Counted from the first letter of the stretch, positions 53,301-55,859 are shown. The stretch: DNA of 64,000 bases from Hippasteria phrygiana (GCA_037893225.1 JAZGUH010000628.1:434001-498000), one strand, 5' to 3'. Notes: a model not told the origin generated them from the letters alone. A program made the numbers and translations.

Positions 53301-55859
53301 TTTGGTTGAGATGAAATGTCATCCTAAGTGTATAAATTGCCTAAAGTTACCTCAGTCAGCAATCCGTTTCACAAATCCTGGAAATGTTCTCTTTTTATCT
53401 ATAGTTGTCTCGTTTTCTTTTTCTTGGACCCTCAACTGTCAGCGTAATTATTTACGGAAAAATGAGTTACCAAATTTATATATCATACTTTTTGGGTTAT
53501 ACGTATCATTTTGGCAACATTAATTAAAATCGTTATTTTTTTATATTTTTTTTTTGGGGGGGGAGTTGTGCATGGAATTAAATTAAGATCTTTGATGGTA
53601 ATCGTTACCTTTAGGGCACCTCTATTTTTTACGAGTTCCGTTCAAAACTGACTTTTGCAGATGACTTTACAGTACCAAAGTGACTTTTGCAGACTAAAGC
53701 AGTCTTTTTTTCTTCAGATTAACTCATGTTTGTTGTAATTTTGAAACGCAGTCAGAGACGTTGCCGTTTTACCCTATAATTTCCCTCATAAATCAAAACC
53801 CTGCCCTCTTTCCACAAAATTGAGCTTGCTCTGTAAGTTGCTCATATTCAACATGATATCTTAGCGAACTATTTAGATGATTCCAAGCACACAGAGTGAC
53901 ATTTCCTGCCTGTATCATCGCAAAATATTGAGGTAAGTTCCGAAACATAAACTGTCTCCTTCGTTCTCGTATGGAACGGGGTCCTAAAGGCAACGATTAC
54001 CCCTTTGATGTTGAGCGTTGTGTAATAATGTGTCTGGTTCATGGGTACAAGCTCACTCTGATACCACTGTTGACTGTACATATAAGTGATGGCACAAGTG
54101 CATTTTGTTTCAGAGCCTGAAGGAAACAAGTTTTTAATTTTATTAAAACCAGTCATTTCCACAGATTAAAGGGACAATGCGATAGGTTTATGACATGAGG
54201 CCATGTAAAGTTACCAAACGAAAATAGAGCCCTCTTGCAGAACTAAATTGGAAAAATGTTGGAACGATTTGAAAACCAACCTTTTTACTTCAAATGAAAA
54301 CTAGTGTTGAGATCATTCCCGTATTGTTGTAAAGCATGGTTGTATGGGTAAAATATATGCCTTTAAACCTTTTGAGATCTGTCAAAAAGCAGTAATTAGA
54401 GAAAACAACTTGTGGTCCATTCCGAATCTCTGGCAACACCGCGTATATCTCCATTTTTAGTAGTTTTTTTACTGGACAGTTTTGGGAGTTGATTTCAAGT
54501 TGCCAAAAATTACTAGCCAGATTTCCAGCTGAAAATTCAAATTCTTGGAGAATTTAAAAAAAAATACTTGCCAGAAAGCTCATCAAAAATAGTTTCTGTT
54601 CAAAGTGTTTTTTTTTTTTTTTTTTTTGGGGGGGGGGGGGGGATTTTCTTCTTAAAAATGACTAGAAATTGATATCTGATTGATATTGTGCATTTTTCTC
54701 AAAAATTGAGCACACCTTGGGCAGAATTATTTTGCAGTATGTAAGTGATATCACGACAAATGTTGTATATGTACGCGTCCTGTTTAATACATAAATTTTG
54801 GGCATCATTTTTGTCATTACTACTAGTTGGTGGCAAAGAGATGTGAGGTTTTTTTTGATAATTTTTATTTGGATAATGTAATTGTAATATGAATGCCTTT
54901 TTTGCGTTTGTTTAAAAAAATACAAATGTCAATTATTCTGGGTCAATCATGCCATCGGCAGTTCTCGTGTTTTGGCAACCTAATTTCTATTGACAGCCAG
55001 TAAAAAATAGTTTGTACCAAAATTAAAGGGAGTTCTCGGGTTTTTAGTGTTCAAATTTCACTCATCAATTTTCACTAACTCTGGAAAAAAATACATTGGC
55101 TTGATAAACTAAAAAAGTCACTTTTCTGAGTTTTGACACAGATTTCTGGTTTGAGTAAATTTTCATGATTGAAATTGAAACTCGGTATCTTTTGTAATGG
55201 AATTTTGGGAATAATTCATTTTCCACCTGTGAAAAAGTTATTGAGTTTTCATTGAGAGGACATTATCCCTGTATTCTTATTGTCTAAACAGCCGTGCCCC
55301 GTTTTCTAGAAGCCGGTGATAAATAGTGAAATTTGTTATTCATTTGAAAATTCACATTGGTATCCAATGGTTTTATACAAAAAATGTGATTTTATAATAA
55401 ATGTTGATATTACAGCTGGATGTGGGCAACTGAATCTGCCTTTATTTGTAAAGCATTAAGACATGAGAGTTGATGTATATTTCTTGTTGCATGCACATCT
55501 AACTGCTTTTTTGTGTTTTGGTACCTGACACCTTTATTGGTTGGAGTTAAAACAAAAGCTTAATAACATGCTCGCTGTAGTAATAAAAAAGAGATGTTAA
55601 CAGTAAGAAAGTTGTATATATAATATTTATCATACGTGGCTTGTCGACGCAGGCAATATCTGATATTAGTTTGTTTCATTCAATAAACTGAAAACAAAGA
55701 TGGCACAAAAATGATGTTTCGTGAGCCTTGTATAGCTTTTTTTTTTTACCCTTTGGTTTTTGTGATTATGAATTTTCTTTTGTTCCCTTTCGATTCGTCT
55801 CTTTCTTTCATTTGTGCAGTGATAGGGAACAGGAGGCGGAGCTAACAGAATCATCCTGA
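5210..55859 (+). CDS. PIP5K1: Type I phosphatidylinositol-4-phosphate 5-kinase, spliced gene, 5' end missing
   Basis: Spliced gene; exons 5210-5340, 6854-6971, 21503-21655, 23954-24253, 25680-25757, 26696-26967, 30919-31002, 31559-31692, 40027-40200, 42699-42993, then either 47434-47746 or 55820-55859. The joined exons give 2052 nt (683 residues plus stop) or 1779 nt (592 plus stop), both in frame throughout. The enzyme phosphorylates PI4P on the 5-OH to make PI(4,5)P2 at the plasma membrane, controlling actin, endocytosis and phospholipase C supply. Visible motifs, numbered from the first visible codon: GASGS glycine loop (98-102), lysine of FIIKTV (115), DLKGS (180-184), MDYSL (242-246), IID (371-373), and an activation loop with KK (382-383) and Glu385. 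In this family Glu at that place marks type I (PI4P 5-kinase) specificity, whereas type II has Ala. The N-terminal exons lie upstream. I cannot assign it to the alpha, beta or gamma paralogue; a pre-duplication single gene is likely. Confidence 0.93.
5341..6853. other. Intron a-b
   Basis: It holds the truncated hAT-like copy (5365-5545), TACATGTA-rich unique sequence, a TTGTTGGATTTGTTGTATTG / TTGTTGGATTTAGCAGG repeat ending in GGGGGTTAGGGTTAA (6098-6196), and loosely repeated text between 6390 and 6740 (TTGTACAC, CCCTATTGTCCTC and GTTAAAGG motifs repeated). The acceptor tract is TTACCCTTCCTCGCGCTACC followed by CCTTTGCAG. No other exon is seen. Confidence 0.6.
5365..5545 (+). mobile_element. 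hAT-like GGGGTGAGATTTG element, copy 1, truncated
   Basis: GGTGAGATTTGTCGGGATTT, GCAATCTGGAATTCCTGAG and GACCAATAAAAACGG match the complete copies at 11710, 24280, 31233 and 56766. The right third with CAATCTCACCCCTG is absent. It is inserted just after the exon a donor, in the same orientation as the other four copies. Confidence 0.75.
6854..6971 (+). CDS. PIP5K1: PIP5K1 exon b
   Basis: Acceptor CCTTTGCAG, donor GTGAGTCAG. The first base completes the Ser codon split from exon a. The exon then encodes [39 protein letters not shown], the N-lobe segment of the kinase with the family signature [15 protein letters not shown]. It ends on a codon boundary. The pairing with exon a in phase 2 and with exon c in phase 0 confirms both borders. 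Confidence 0.94.
8838..9347. mobile_element. AATATTCG-rich inverted-repeat element, copy 1
   Basis: TACTGGGGCTGTTCATTTTC opens it and GGGACAGCGCCCCAGTA closes it, an imperfect inverted end. Subterminal runs of CGAATATTCGAATATTTGAA form strong palindromes on both sides. A second copy lies at 19349-19849 in the same orientation. It interrupts a GACTAGCC-rich repeat, so it inserted later than that repeat. Confidence 0.65.
10289..11132. mobile_element. hAT-like element with CAGGGCTCGAAATT ends
   Basis: The left end CAGGGCTCGAAATT (10289-10302) is matched by AATTTCGAGCCCTG at the right end (11119-11132). Next to each end come runs of TTGCGCAAG-type sequence (CTTGCGCTTTGCGCAAGTT; CTTGCGTTGCGCAAGCAC). 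These CAG-starting ends are typical of hAT elements, and no transposase frame is visible. The 8 bases outside each end do not match, so the target duplication is lost. Confidence 0.65.
11710..12003 (+). mobile_element. hAT-like GGGGTGAGATTTG element, copy 2
   Basis: It starts TAGGGGTGAGATTTGTCAGG (first base changed from C) and ends GGCAATCTCACCCCTG. The flanks GTACAT (11704-11709) and GTATAT (12004-12009) look like a 6-bp target duplication with one change. The interior matches the other copies, including GACCAATAAAAATTG and TGGATTTTGTGG. Confidence 0.75.
12253..12450 (+). pseudogene. LINE reverse-transcriptase protein, C-terminal remnant
   Basis: The frame ends with [20 protein letters not shown], then [19 protein letters not shown] and stop. 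The block F..R...LWNSLP......S...FK.N...YL is the usual C-terminus of non-LTR retrotransposon ORF2 proteins (CR1/Jockey-like). The start shown is only where the open frame begins; upstream RT and endonuclease domains are absent. The downstream tail AAGTGGCTTTTAGCCCTG resembles 46174-46195, which suggests a shared LINE 3' UTR. Confidence 0.65.
12676..13153. mobile_element. TTAAAGG(T/C)AGTGTA inverted-repeat element, copy 1
   Basis: It opens TTAAAGGTAGTGTA and closes TACACTGCCTTTAA, so the ends mirror one another with one change and both carry TTAA. The interior has CGTTTTCCAATGATTTCCAG and a palindrome GATTTCCAGCTGGAAATC, a perfect 28-bp inverted repeat (12867-12894 with 12953-12980), and AACAATGCAAAACTTTGAAC. 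Related copies: 17806-18412 and 18868-19315 (both inverted relative to this one), with fragments at 2160 and 16836. No coding capacity. Confidence 0.75.
12867..12980. repeat. Perfect 28-bp inverted repeat with 58-bp loop
   Basis: The left arm 12867-12894 begins TAGCCTTTAGTCAAGGCGCG and the right arm 12953-12980 is its exact reverse complement, ending TTGACTAAAGGCTA. The arms are GC-rich (GCGCGCGTGG) in an AT-rich setting. It lies inside the TTAAAGG element; the copy at 18868 keeps only one arm. Confidence 0.85.
13799..14305. mobile_element. GGGTTATTCCATAAAT element, copy 1, right end lost
   Basis: It starts GGTTATTCCATAAATTAGGG and runs to GACACCAAAAGTCATTGGCC, matching 29836-30804 for most of its length with an internal deletion. 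The phrases GTTTCACGTGTAAAGGGGAC and GGTGTCCC recur in both strands. The inverted right end seen in copy 2 is missing. Confidence 0.7.
14989..15440. mobile_element. Element with TAGGGGTGTGCAT ends, copy 2
   Basis: It opens TAGGGTGTGCATTTACGGG and closes GGATGCACAGCCCTCCT. The interior has GGTACCCGATTGAAAAGAAA, ATGCAGCAAGATGCAAGTGT, CATGTACCCTGGTTTTCATG and GGAACCGGTTCC, all shared with 44360-45026. TTAA at 15056-15059 is the empty target site of the insertion present in copy 3. Confidence 0.75.
16461..16804 (+). mobile_element. tRNA-like SINE insertion (copy B) between 25-bp direct repeats
   Basis: A 25-bp string beginning TTCCCTTGTGGATTGTTTGA occurs exactly at 16461-16485 and 16780-16804, flanking 294 bases. 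The insert contains TCGTAAAATTGGGTGTGATC (from 16548), then a tRNA-like body from 16660 (GGGCAAGATAGCTC; B box GGTTCGAATCC), then a tail ACTTTGAAAATGTATTC also found in copy A. Long perfect direct repeats fit a target duplication or a local duplication. The anticodon-like loop ACGGTAA lacks U33, so a functional tRNA is unlikely. Confidence 0.7.
16836..17235. repeat. Variant TTAAAGG-family copy
   Basis: AATAAAGGTGGTATACACC begins it, followed by TGTAATTTTCAGAAATAAATG, GGATTTGGGGGTTAGTATTT, and after a GCGCGC-rich insertion ACTGACCTGTTTAAAGTTTT. It ends GGTTCCCTGACCATACC, as in 2160. A 200-base interior (16920-17105) rich in CGCGCG is not shared with the others. Confidence 0.55.
17300..17370 (-). 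repeat. tRNA-derived SINE head
   Basis: Read on the minus strand from 17370: GGAGTGCTGTGGTCTAGTGG has the RNA polymerase III A-box pattern TGGTCTAGTGG. It is followed by TTAGGACTTGTGACTCACGA, TCAGAGGGTCAGG and a B-box-like GGTTCGACAATC. The stretch GTGACTCACGATCAGAGGGT is close to the unit repeated at 21661-22420. The anticodon arm does not fold well, so a SINE or tRNA pseudogene is meant. Confidence 0.6.
17806..18412. mobile_element. TTAAAGG(T/C)AGTGTA inverted-repeat element, copy 2
   Basis: The left end is decayed (TTTATAGTGTACATGATTGG), the right end is intact (GTGTACACTACCTTTAA). In between are GCTGCAATTTTCAGAAATGG, TTCAACCGTCGGGCGG, ACGACAGCACACCAGGTGCC and CACAGGATGATTGAGA. It is reversed relative to the copy at 12676 and has a private interior (about 17970-18220). 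Confidence 0.7.
18868..19315. mobile_element. TTAAAGG(T/C)AGTGTA inverted-repeat element, copy 3
   Basis: TTAAAGGTTGTGTACATG at the left and GTGTACACTACCTTTAA at the right, both with TTAA. It shares the GGATGGCGAAAAAAAGGAGA, TTTCAACCGTCGGGCGGATG and GATTTCCAGCTGGAAATC blocks with copy 1, in reverse orientation. Confidence 0.75.
19349..19849. mobile_element. AATATTCG-rich inverted-repeat element, copy 2
   Basis: GGGGGCTGTTCATTTTTAAA through ATTCGGGACATCCCTACC, co-linear with 8838-9347. Shared interior: GCCGATCAAGTTTTTCACG, CTGCAACTGCATGCCGC, GATCATTA(C/T)GGGTACG. The terminal GCGCCCCAGTA of copy 1 is changed here, so the ends are more decayed. Confidence 0.65.
19913..20100 (+). repeat. CCGAGGACAAGAGGAGAAAG repeat, copy 1
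   Basis: About 190 bases nearly identical to 46613-46791, including CCTTTCAGTCCTCGCACGTC, CTTAGTCTATGGGG, GGTTATATTAAAGGAACAAT and AAGCATTGTCCTCGCACGTA. The main difference is a short gap near 19990. High identity of intronic copies points to a recent dispersal; no ends or coding content are recognised. Confidence 0.7.
20976..21206. mobile_element. TTAA-bounded piggyBac-like MITE (TTGC(G/A)TACG family), copy 1
   Basis: TTAACCCGTTGCATACGG at the left and CCCGGGTTCAAGGGGTTAA at the right give mirrored TTAACCC(G/C)TTG ends. TTAA on both sides is the target of piggyBac-type transposases. The interior GCTTGGCTGCACAAGC is shared with 48364-48594 and, more distantly, with 35845-36201 and 51735-51906. 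An older relative adjoins on the left (about 20814-20975). Confidence 0.7.
21231..21404. repeat. Long hairpin: 75-bp arms, 24-bp loop
   Basis: The left arm 21231-21305 begins GAGAGAGACTAGGATTGCGG and the right arm 21330-21404 ends CAATCCCAGTCTCTCTC. They differ at three positions in 75. The centre of the arms contains GTGTGGTTCTGAAAAGAAC. Related single-arm text occurs at 35375-35440 and at 49700-49745. As RNA in the sense transcript this would fold into a nearly perfect double-stranded stem. Confidence 0.9.
21503..21655 (+). CDS. PIP5K1: PIP5K1 exon c (glycine loop and ATP-binding lysine)
   Basis: This is 51 whole codons between AAATGTCCAG and GTAAGACC. It encodes the glycine-rich loop [10 protein letters not shown], the [10 protein letters not shown] strand with the conserved nucleotide-binding lysine, and [17 protein letters not shown]. 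The exon is separated from exon b by a 14.5-kb intron. Its last roughly 55 bases and its donor are repeated in degenerate form downstream (21656-22420), so this exon sits at the head of a partial tandem duplication. Reading frame and splice sites of the true copy are intact. Confidence 0.95.
21656..22420 (+). repeat. Tandem array made from the exon c 3' end plus a tRNA-like segment
   Basis: Units begin ACCTAGTGAC(T/C)TGCGATCA at 21661, 21762, 21862, 21963, 22063, about 22168, 22269 and 22373, a period of 100-105 bases with a 200-bp dimer pattern. Each unit has a B-box-like GGGTTCGAATCC and then CAGTAC..A.CAAGGAGGCC. This continues into GACTTCCTACAGAAGCTTCT, a degenerate copy of the end of exon c (21599-21655). 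The copy ending at 22366 still has a donor-like GGTAAGACC. Exon-derived parts carry frame-shifting changes, so they are pseudo-exons. Confidence 0.88.
22421..23953. other. Rest of intron c-d
   Basis: Mostly unrecognised sequence. It contains a perfect palindrome AGTTGTCTCAGA/TCTGAGACAACT with a 2-base loop (22983-23008) and a GAAAA-rich region (23221-23720). That region has GCGAAAATTTTGCGAAAATT and imperfect repeats of about 32 bases of the type CCCATTTTGTGAAAAGAGTG TGAAAATATTT. Its last part, GAGGTTAACTTTCAATTGCA ATGTACTGTAC, is related to 13655-13690. The acceptor is CTACTTCCCCCAG. Confidence 0.6.
23954..24253 (+). CDS. PIP5K1: PIP5K1 exon d (DLKGS motif)
   Basis: This is exactly 100 codons between CTTCCCCCAG and GTGAGTC. 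It reads [20 protein letters not shown], then [18 protein letters not shown], then the invariant [12 protein letters not shown], then [17 protein letters not shown] belongs to the catalytic core of all PIP kinases. The GC-rich third positions contrast with the AT-rich introns. The exon is flanked 26 bases downstream by a hAT-like element (24280-24553). Confidence 0.95.
24280..24553 (+). mobile_element. hAT-like GGGGTGAGATTTG element, copy 3
   Basis: CAGGGGTGAGATTTGTCAGG at the left and CCAATCTCAACCCTG at the right. The interior is co-linear with the other copies. Flanks CTGCCC and CAACCC agree at four of six positions, a worn 6-bp target duplication at best. It lies 26 bases beyond the exon d donor. 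Confidence 0.75.
24711..25409. repeat. Pyrimidine minisatellite, 16-bp unit, about 44 copies
   Basis: The unit is CACCCCTTCCCCTTCC with C/T variation (CATCCC for CACCCC) and rare changes to CTACC. The + strand is pure pyrimidine apart from one A per unit. The minus strand is GGGGAAGGGGTGGGAA-like, with closely spaced G runs able to form G-quadruplexes or a triplex. All forward and reverse frames lack stops because the period is short and the bases are biased; these frames are not coding. Confidence 0.95.
25680..25757 (+). CDS. PIP5K1: PIP5K1 exon e (MDYSL catalytic loop)
   Basis: A small exon of 26 codons with acceptor TGAATTTAG and donor GTAAGAC. It encodes [20 protein letters not shown] then QVERDR. 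The Asp of MDYSL is the catalytic aspartate of the PIPK family, equivalent to the HRD motif of protein kinases. Both borders are phase 0. Confidence 0.95.
25758..26695. other. Intron e-f
   Basis: It holds a decayed relative of the TTGCGTACG family (about 25970-26240, with GACGATGGCCGTAGCCGCTG, CTATACGCGCATTCCTGCAC and a GGCTGCACAGCC remnant), a C run at 26226-26243, and TTGGATTCTGTTGGATTTAG repeats (26331-26460) ending in a TTAGGGTTA motif. No exon seen. Confidence 0.55.
26696..26967 (+). CDS. PIP5K1: PIP5K1 exon f (variable kinase insert)
   Basis: Acceptor CTTTTTCTAG, donor GTAAGAT; 90 codons plus two bases of a Pro codon. It encodes a hydrophilic, low-conservation insert with a run of four Gln, [12 protein letters not shown] and [16 protein letters not shown]. 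It ends in [20 protein letters not shown], which matches the position of the AMESIQGE...METDDH stretch in vertebrate PIP5K1. This insert separates the MDYSL and IID motifs and is likely disordered. Serine/basic clusters such as RSLSDS and RSKS could be phosphorylation sites; that is inference. Confidence 0.9.
27285..27410 (+). pseudogene. Myb/SANT-like DNA-binding domain fragment, transposon-derived
   Basis: The frame from ATG at 27285 reads [20 protein letters not shown], then [18 protein letters not shown]. The pattern W..EEV.AML.IWAD...Q.QLDGT.R is that of the Myb/SANT-like domain found in PIF/Harbinger accessory proteins and the MSANTD genes derived from them. The similarity stops after about 40 residues, where a different repeat begins, so the domain is truncated. 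No transposase frame is adjacent. It lies in the sense strand of a kinase intron. Confidence 0.6.
27938..29054. mobile_element. TIR element with CCGGTTTCACACTA ends and TTACCCGGGTAA palindromes
   Basis: CCGGTTTCACACTA (27938-27951) is mirrored by TAGTGTGAAACCGG ending at about 29053. Copies of the palindrome TTACCCGGGTAA or close variants lie near 27958, 28001, 28080, 28985, 29003 and 29020, clustered at both ends. The insertion splits a repeat: sequence like 540-600 stops at 27935, and sequence like 600-650 resumes at about 29060. Ends of this kind occur in Harbinger-type elements, but no transposase is visible. Confidence 0.75.
29160..29830 (-). pseudogene. LINE 3' end, reversed, with RT C-terminal remnant
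   Basis: On the minus strand, about 29577 to 29485 reads [20 protein letters not shown] followed by SSFKKAVNS. This is the LWN.LP.EIR.S.S...FKKA signature of non-LTR retrotransposon ORF2 C-termini. About 300 bases further on this strand is an AT-rich tail with AATAAATAATAATAAACTCG (29173-29210), consistent with a LINE 3' UTR and tail. Frames upstream of the block are broken. Confidence 0.6.
29836..30804. mobile_element. GGGTTATTCCATAAAT element, copy 2, complete
   Basis: The left end GGGTTATTCCATAAATTAGG is mirrored by CATTTATGGAATCACCC (30788-30804). The interior alternates GTTTCACGTGTAAA(A/G)GGGAC and GGTGTCCC...TTACACGTGAAAC in both directions. Relatives are 13799-14305 and 41375-41646. 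Non-coding. Confidence 0.75.
30919..31002 (+). CDS. PIP5K1: PIP5K1 exon g (IID motif)
   Basis: Acceptor GACTGTACAG, donor GTGAGTG. The first base completes Pro, followed by [20 protein letters not shown] and IDILQCF, ending with two bases of a Lys codon. GIPA.N.KGERL..FIGIID is diagnostic of the family. The Asp of IID corresponds to the metal-binding DFG aspartate. The activation loop begins at the end of this exon. Confidence 0.94.
31003..31558. other. Intron g-h
   Basis: A 556-bp intron, half of it the hAT-like copy 4 (31233-31514). The first 230 bases are unique. The acceptor, GTTTGATCCGCAG, lies 44 bases after the element. Confidence 0.8.
31233..31514 (+). mobile_element. hAT-like GGGGTGAGATTTG element, copy 4, with ATGATA duplication
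   Basis: CAGGGGTGAGATTTGTCAGG at the left and GCCAATCTCACCCCAA at the right. ATGATA occurs directly before (31227-31232) and directly after (31515-31520), a 6-bp target duplication. The interior matches the other copies, with a G run at 31396-31408. Confidence 0.8.
31559..31692 (+). CDS. PIP5K1: PIP5K1 exon h (activation loop and end of the kinase domain)
   Basis: Acceptor TTGATCCGCAG, donor GTAAGTGC. It encodes [40 protein letters not shown] and RRLP, ending one base into the next Pro codon. The dilysine at visible residues 382-383 and Glu385 lie in the activation loop, which in this family sets substrate choice and membrane targeting. The Glu is the type I (PI4P) residue. The acceptor lies 44 bases after a hAT-like element (31233-31514), and a TTAA element starts 41 bases beyond the donor. 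Confidence 0.94.
31734..32364. mobile_element. TTAA-bounded piggyBac-like MITE (TTAACCCTAACCC ends), outer element
   Basis: TTAACCCTAACCC at the left (31734-31746) is mirrored exactly by GGGTTAGGGTTAA at the right (32352-32364). The interior is built from repeats of GGATTTTGGAGGATTGAGG ATGAATGGTG in both directions. A second TTAA element (31855-32109) is nested inside. It starts 41 bases beyond the exon h donor. Confidence 0.8.
31855..32109. mobile_element. Nested TTAA-bounded MITE (TTAACCAGTTC ends)
   Basis: TTAACCAGTTCACGCC at the left and GTCGCGAACTGGTTAA at the right share TTAACCAGTTC in mirror form. Outside both TTAA sites the GGAGGATT(TT)GGAGGATTG text of the outer element continues, so this 255-bp element inserted later. 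The interior has GGCCTCGCTCGCTGCGAGCG. GCGAACTGGTT also occurs at 42376-42386. Confidence 0.75.
34494..35034. mobile_element. hAT MITE rich in CAAGTCAAGTC, 8-bp duplication GTAATTTC
   Basis: GTAATTTC stands at 34486-34493 and again at 35035-35042, directly outside an element that starts CAGTGTTGTAACCAAGTC and ends GTCAACAAGACTG. Both ends consist of CAAGTC repeats, the left in blocks of CAAGTCAAGTCCCAAGTC. The middle (34675-34880) is unrelated unique text. An 8-bp duplication with CAG...CTG ends is the hAT signature. Flanking TTGAATCCAAC and TTGGATTCTGTTGG text shows it entered an older repeat. Confidence 0.85.
35845..36201. mobile_element. TTGCGTACG-family TTAA element with internal triplication
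   Basis: ATAACCCCTTGCGTAC (first T of TTAA changed) opens it, and CATGGGGTTAA closes it (36191-36201). Inside, a unit of 68-70 bases (AACAGTGCCACCAGGCCGGA TGATGCCATTGGCCGCTG...) is present three times, starting near 35885, 35955 and 36023. The right part has GGTTACGCTTGACTGCACAA and GGTTCGCTTGGCTGCC. The relative at 51735-51906 has a single unit. Confidence 0.7.
36737..37130. repeat. 20-bp minisatellite, GCATGCTCAGAACTACGCGT unit
   Basis: About 20 copies of ATGCTCAGAACTACGCG(T/C)GC with single-base changes and a few units shortened by one or two bases near 37000-37040. The period of 20 passes through all frames, which makes long open frames by bias only. Each unit contains the palindrome GCATGC. 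A lone ACTACGCATGCTCAGTAG occurs at 56055-56072. Confidence 0.92.
38195..39878. mobile_element. Large TIR element, CTCATGCATATTCATGA ends
   Basis: ATTACTATACCTCATGCATA (from about 38195) is mirrored by the right end TCATGAATATGCATGAGTATGGTAATT (near 39854-39878). The interior has a second inverted pair (ACAAATATTGAC/GTCAATATTTGT near 38964 and 39060) and the hairpin 39144-39242. It also holds repeated TATAGTAAAACAAATATAA / TTATATTTGTTTTACT text and GGGGCTTAA palindromes near 39720 and 39806. A shorter relative lies at 51284-51569. No transposase frame. Confidence 0.55.
39144..39242. repeat. Hairpin with about 40-bp arms
   Basis: GAGTCCGCACAATGGTCACA (39144-39163) pairs with TGTGACCATTGTGTGGACTC (39223-39242), and GGGAAGGAAAAAG with CTTTTTCCTTCCC. 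A few mismatches separate the two paired blocks, and a 14-base loop lies between them. It lies inside the large TIR element. Confidence 0.85.
40027..40200 (+). CDS. PIP5K1: PIP5K1 exon i (C-terminal tail, first part)
   Basis: Acceptor TCTTCAACAG, donor GTGAGTGA. After completing the split Pro it reads [20 protein letters not shown], then [20 protein letters not shown] and [18 protein letters not shown]. The basic SPSKRRGF segment aligns with the PSPSKKFRSG of vertebrate PIP5K1 just after the kinase domain. The rest is a poorly conserved, probably disordered tail. Phase 1 at the acceptor and at the donor fits both neighbours. Confidence 0.9.
40921..41371. mobile_element. TATGTGACCC(G/A)CTCT element, copy 1
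   Basis: TGTAACCAGCTCTGCAAAAA...GGCTATTATGTCGC at the left mirrors GCGACATGATACCCTCTTTT GTAGAGTGGGTCACATACG at the right. The copy at 43037-43489 has the same ends. Non-coding. Confidence 0.65.
41375..41646. mobile_element. GGGTCATTCTATAAAT element, copy 3, short form
   Basis: GGGTCATTCTATAAATTTGG at the left mirrors CCCAAATTTATGGAATGGAA at the right. The interior has GGTGTCCCTGTTACACC and GTGTAACACGGACACC in mirror image. A divergent short relative of 29836-30804. Confidence 0.65.
42386..42602. mobile_element. TTAA-bounded piggyBac-like MITE, 217 bp
   Basis: TTAACCCCCTAGAC at the left and AGTTAGGGTTAA at the right share TTAACCC in mirror form. The interior has AACCTGTCAAAATCCAACAC and ATCAAAACTTGACAAAACC, similar in theme to 44432-44696. 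It ends 96 bases before exon j. Confidence 0.65.
42699..42993 (+). CDS. PIP5K1: PIP5K1 exon j (C-terminal tail, branching point)
   Basis: Acceptor ACTCCTCCAG, donor GTAAGGA. It encodes [40 protein letters not shown], a Ser-rich stretch, [19 protein letters not shown], and a helix-like [19 protein letters not shown]. It ends two bases into a codon (AG). That phase can be completed by either last exon: AG|G (Arg) into 47434 or AG|T (Ser) into 55820. GC-rich codon use marks it sharply off from the flanking introns. Confidence 0.9.
43037..43489. mobile_element. TATGTGACCCGCTC element, copy 2
   Basis: TATATGTGACCCGCTCCAGA...AAAAGGTGATATAAGTCGC at the left mirrors GCGACATAATATACCTTTTT CCAGAGCGGGTCACATATA at the right, about 35 bases with few changes. 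Both subtypes lie in adjacent introns. Confidence 0.75.
44360..45026. mobile_element. Element with TAGGGGTGTGCAT ends, copy 3, interrupted
   Basis: TAGGGGTGTGCATTTATGAG at the left and GGTTCGGATGCACCACCCC at the right; interior as in 14989-15440. It is split at a TTAA by the element 44432-44696, after which AAAGCCAATCCCAAAAATTA resumes the pattern of copy 2 (AAAGCCAAATGCAAAAATTT). Confidence 0.8.
44432..44696. mobile_element. TTAA-bounded piggyBac-like MITE with perfect 11-bp ends
   Basis: TTAACCCTAAC (44432-44442) is matched exactly by GTTAGGGTTAA (44686-44696). The interior has tandem and mirrored GGAGGTATCCTGAATC(T/C)GCC, ATCAAAATCC and CCAAAATCC(A/T)CC text. The undisturbed TTAA at the corresponding place in 15056-15059 and 3433-3436 shows insertion at TTAA without other loss. 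Confidence 0.85.
46613..46791 (+). repeat. CCGAGGACAAGAGGAGAAAG repeat, copy 2
   Basis: Nearly identical to 19913-20100 and in the same orientation, with AAAGGAACAATAGGAAACAC and CATTGTCCTCGCACGTATTG. It lacks about 10 bases near the middle. No terminal repeats noticed. Confidence 0.7.
47147..47348. mobile_element. hAT MITE, 30-bp ends, 8-bp duplication ATACTAAT
   Basis: ATACTAAT at 47139-47146 recurs at 47349-47356. Between them CAGTGATGTAGTCGAGACCA TCACAAGACC is mirrored exactly by the last 30 bases. The interior repeats CACAAGACCA. It lies 85 bases before the first last-exon k, next to its acceptor tract. The intact duplication and arms mean it is fairly young. Confidence 0.92.
47434..47746 (+). 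CDS. PIP5K1: PIP5K1 last exon k, long Thr/Pro-Glu tail
   Basis: Acceptor CTACATATTACAG after a CT-repeat polypyrimidine tract. It encodes [20 protein letters not shown], a Ser/Thr/Pro stretch, [20 protein letters not shown], then an acidic end ([20 protein letters not shown]) finishing QCWL and TGA at 47744-47746. GC-rich codons and frame continuity support it. There is a second reading: GTGAGA at 47743 could act as a donor. Splicing there to 55820 would change the end to QCWF followed by [12 protein letters not shown] (695 residues). I see no WVYSPLHY-like talin-binding motif of the vertebrate gamma long form. Confidence 0.82.
48364..48594. mobile_element. TTGC(G/A)TACG-family TTAA element, copy reversed
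   Basis: ACCGTACGCAAGGGGTTAA closes it (48577-48594), and a decayed TTACTGCTTGAACCCGGG opens it. The interior is the reverse of 20976-21206: CAGCCAAGTGAAACGG, TTGTGCAGCCAAGCATAACG, CAATAATGGATTGAAAATGC, GTCAACCGGCCAGGTGGC. Confidence 0.75.
49427..49609. mobile_element. MITE with about 31-bp ends, CAATAGACCTT(T/G)ATCATG
   Basis: CAATAGACCTTTATCATGGT at the left is mirrored by ATGATCAAGGTCTATTG at the right, and the pairing extends to CCATCTT/AAGATGG. Flanks AAGGTA and AAGGCA may be a worn target duplication. No coding content. Confidence 0.75.
50496..50702. repeat. 22-bp minisatellite, CTGACTGGTACCCAGTTGCC unit
   Basis: About nine units of TGACTGGTACCCAGTTGCCCCC; the first units are variants (CCATTCGCCCTC, TAACTGGTTGCCTT). 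Every unit contains the palindrome GGTACC. Confidence 0.9.
51284..51569. mobile_element. TIR element, short relative of 38195-39878
   Basis: TATACCTCATATATATTCTC at the left mirrors ATGAATATGTATGAGGTATA at the right. The interior has TAGTAGACTGTCGCACGGGT and GTGCGACAGT inverted text, and CGTGATGGTGTATGGACCAG, which matches 38250-38275 in reverse. Confidence 0.6.
51735..51906. mobile_element. TTGCGTACG-family TTAA element, truncated
   Basis: CCGTACGCAAGGGGTTAA closes it (51889-51906). Before it come GTGCAGCCAAGCGAAACGG, CAAGCGTAACACACAATAAT and CCAACAATGGATTGAAACTG, the reverse of 35845-36201 but with only one of its three internal units. The far TTAA end is missing. Confidence 0.65.
55820..55859 (+). 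CDS. PIP5K1: PIP5K1 alternative last exon, short tail [12 protein letters not shown]
   Basis: Acceptor TTTCATTTGTGCAG after a long pyrimidine tract. The first T completes the AG codon left by exon j (Ser), then [12 protein letters not shown] and TGA at 55857-55859. Its coding part is only 40 bp. The same phase would also accept the internal donor at 47743. C-terminal splice variants with short alternative tails are known for vertebrate PIP5K1C. Here the evidence is splice-site quality, phase and acidic character only, so this remains a candidate. Confidence 0.6.
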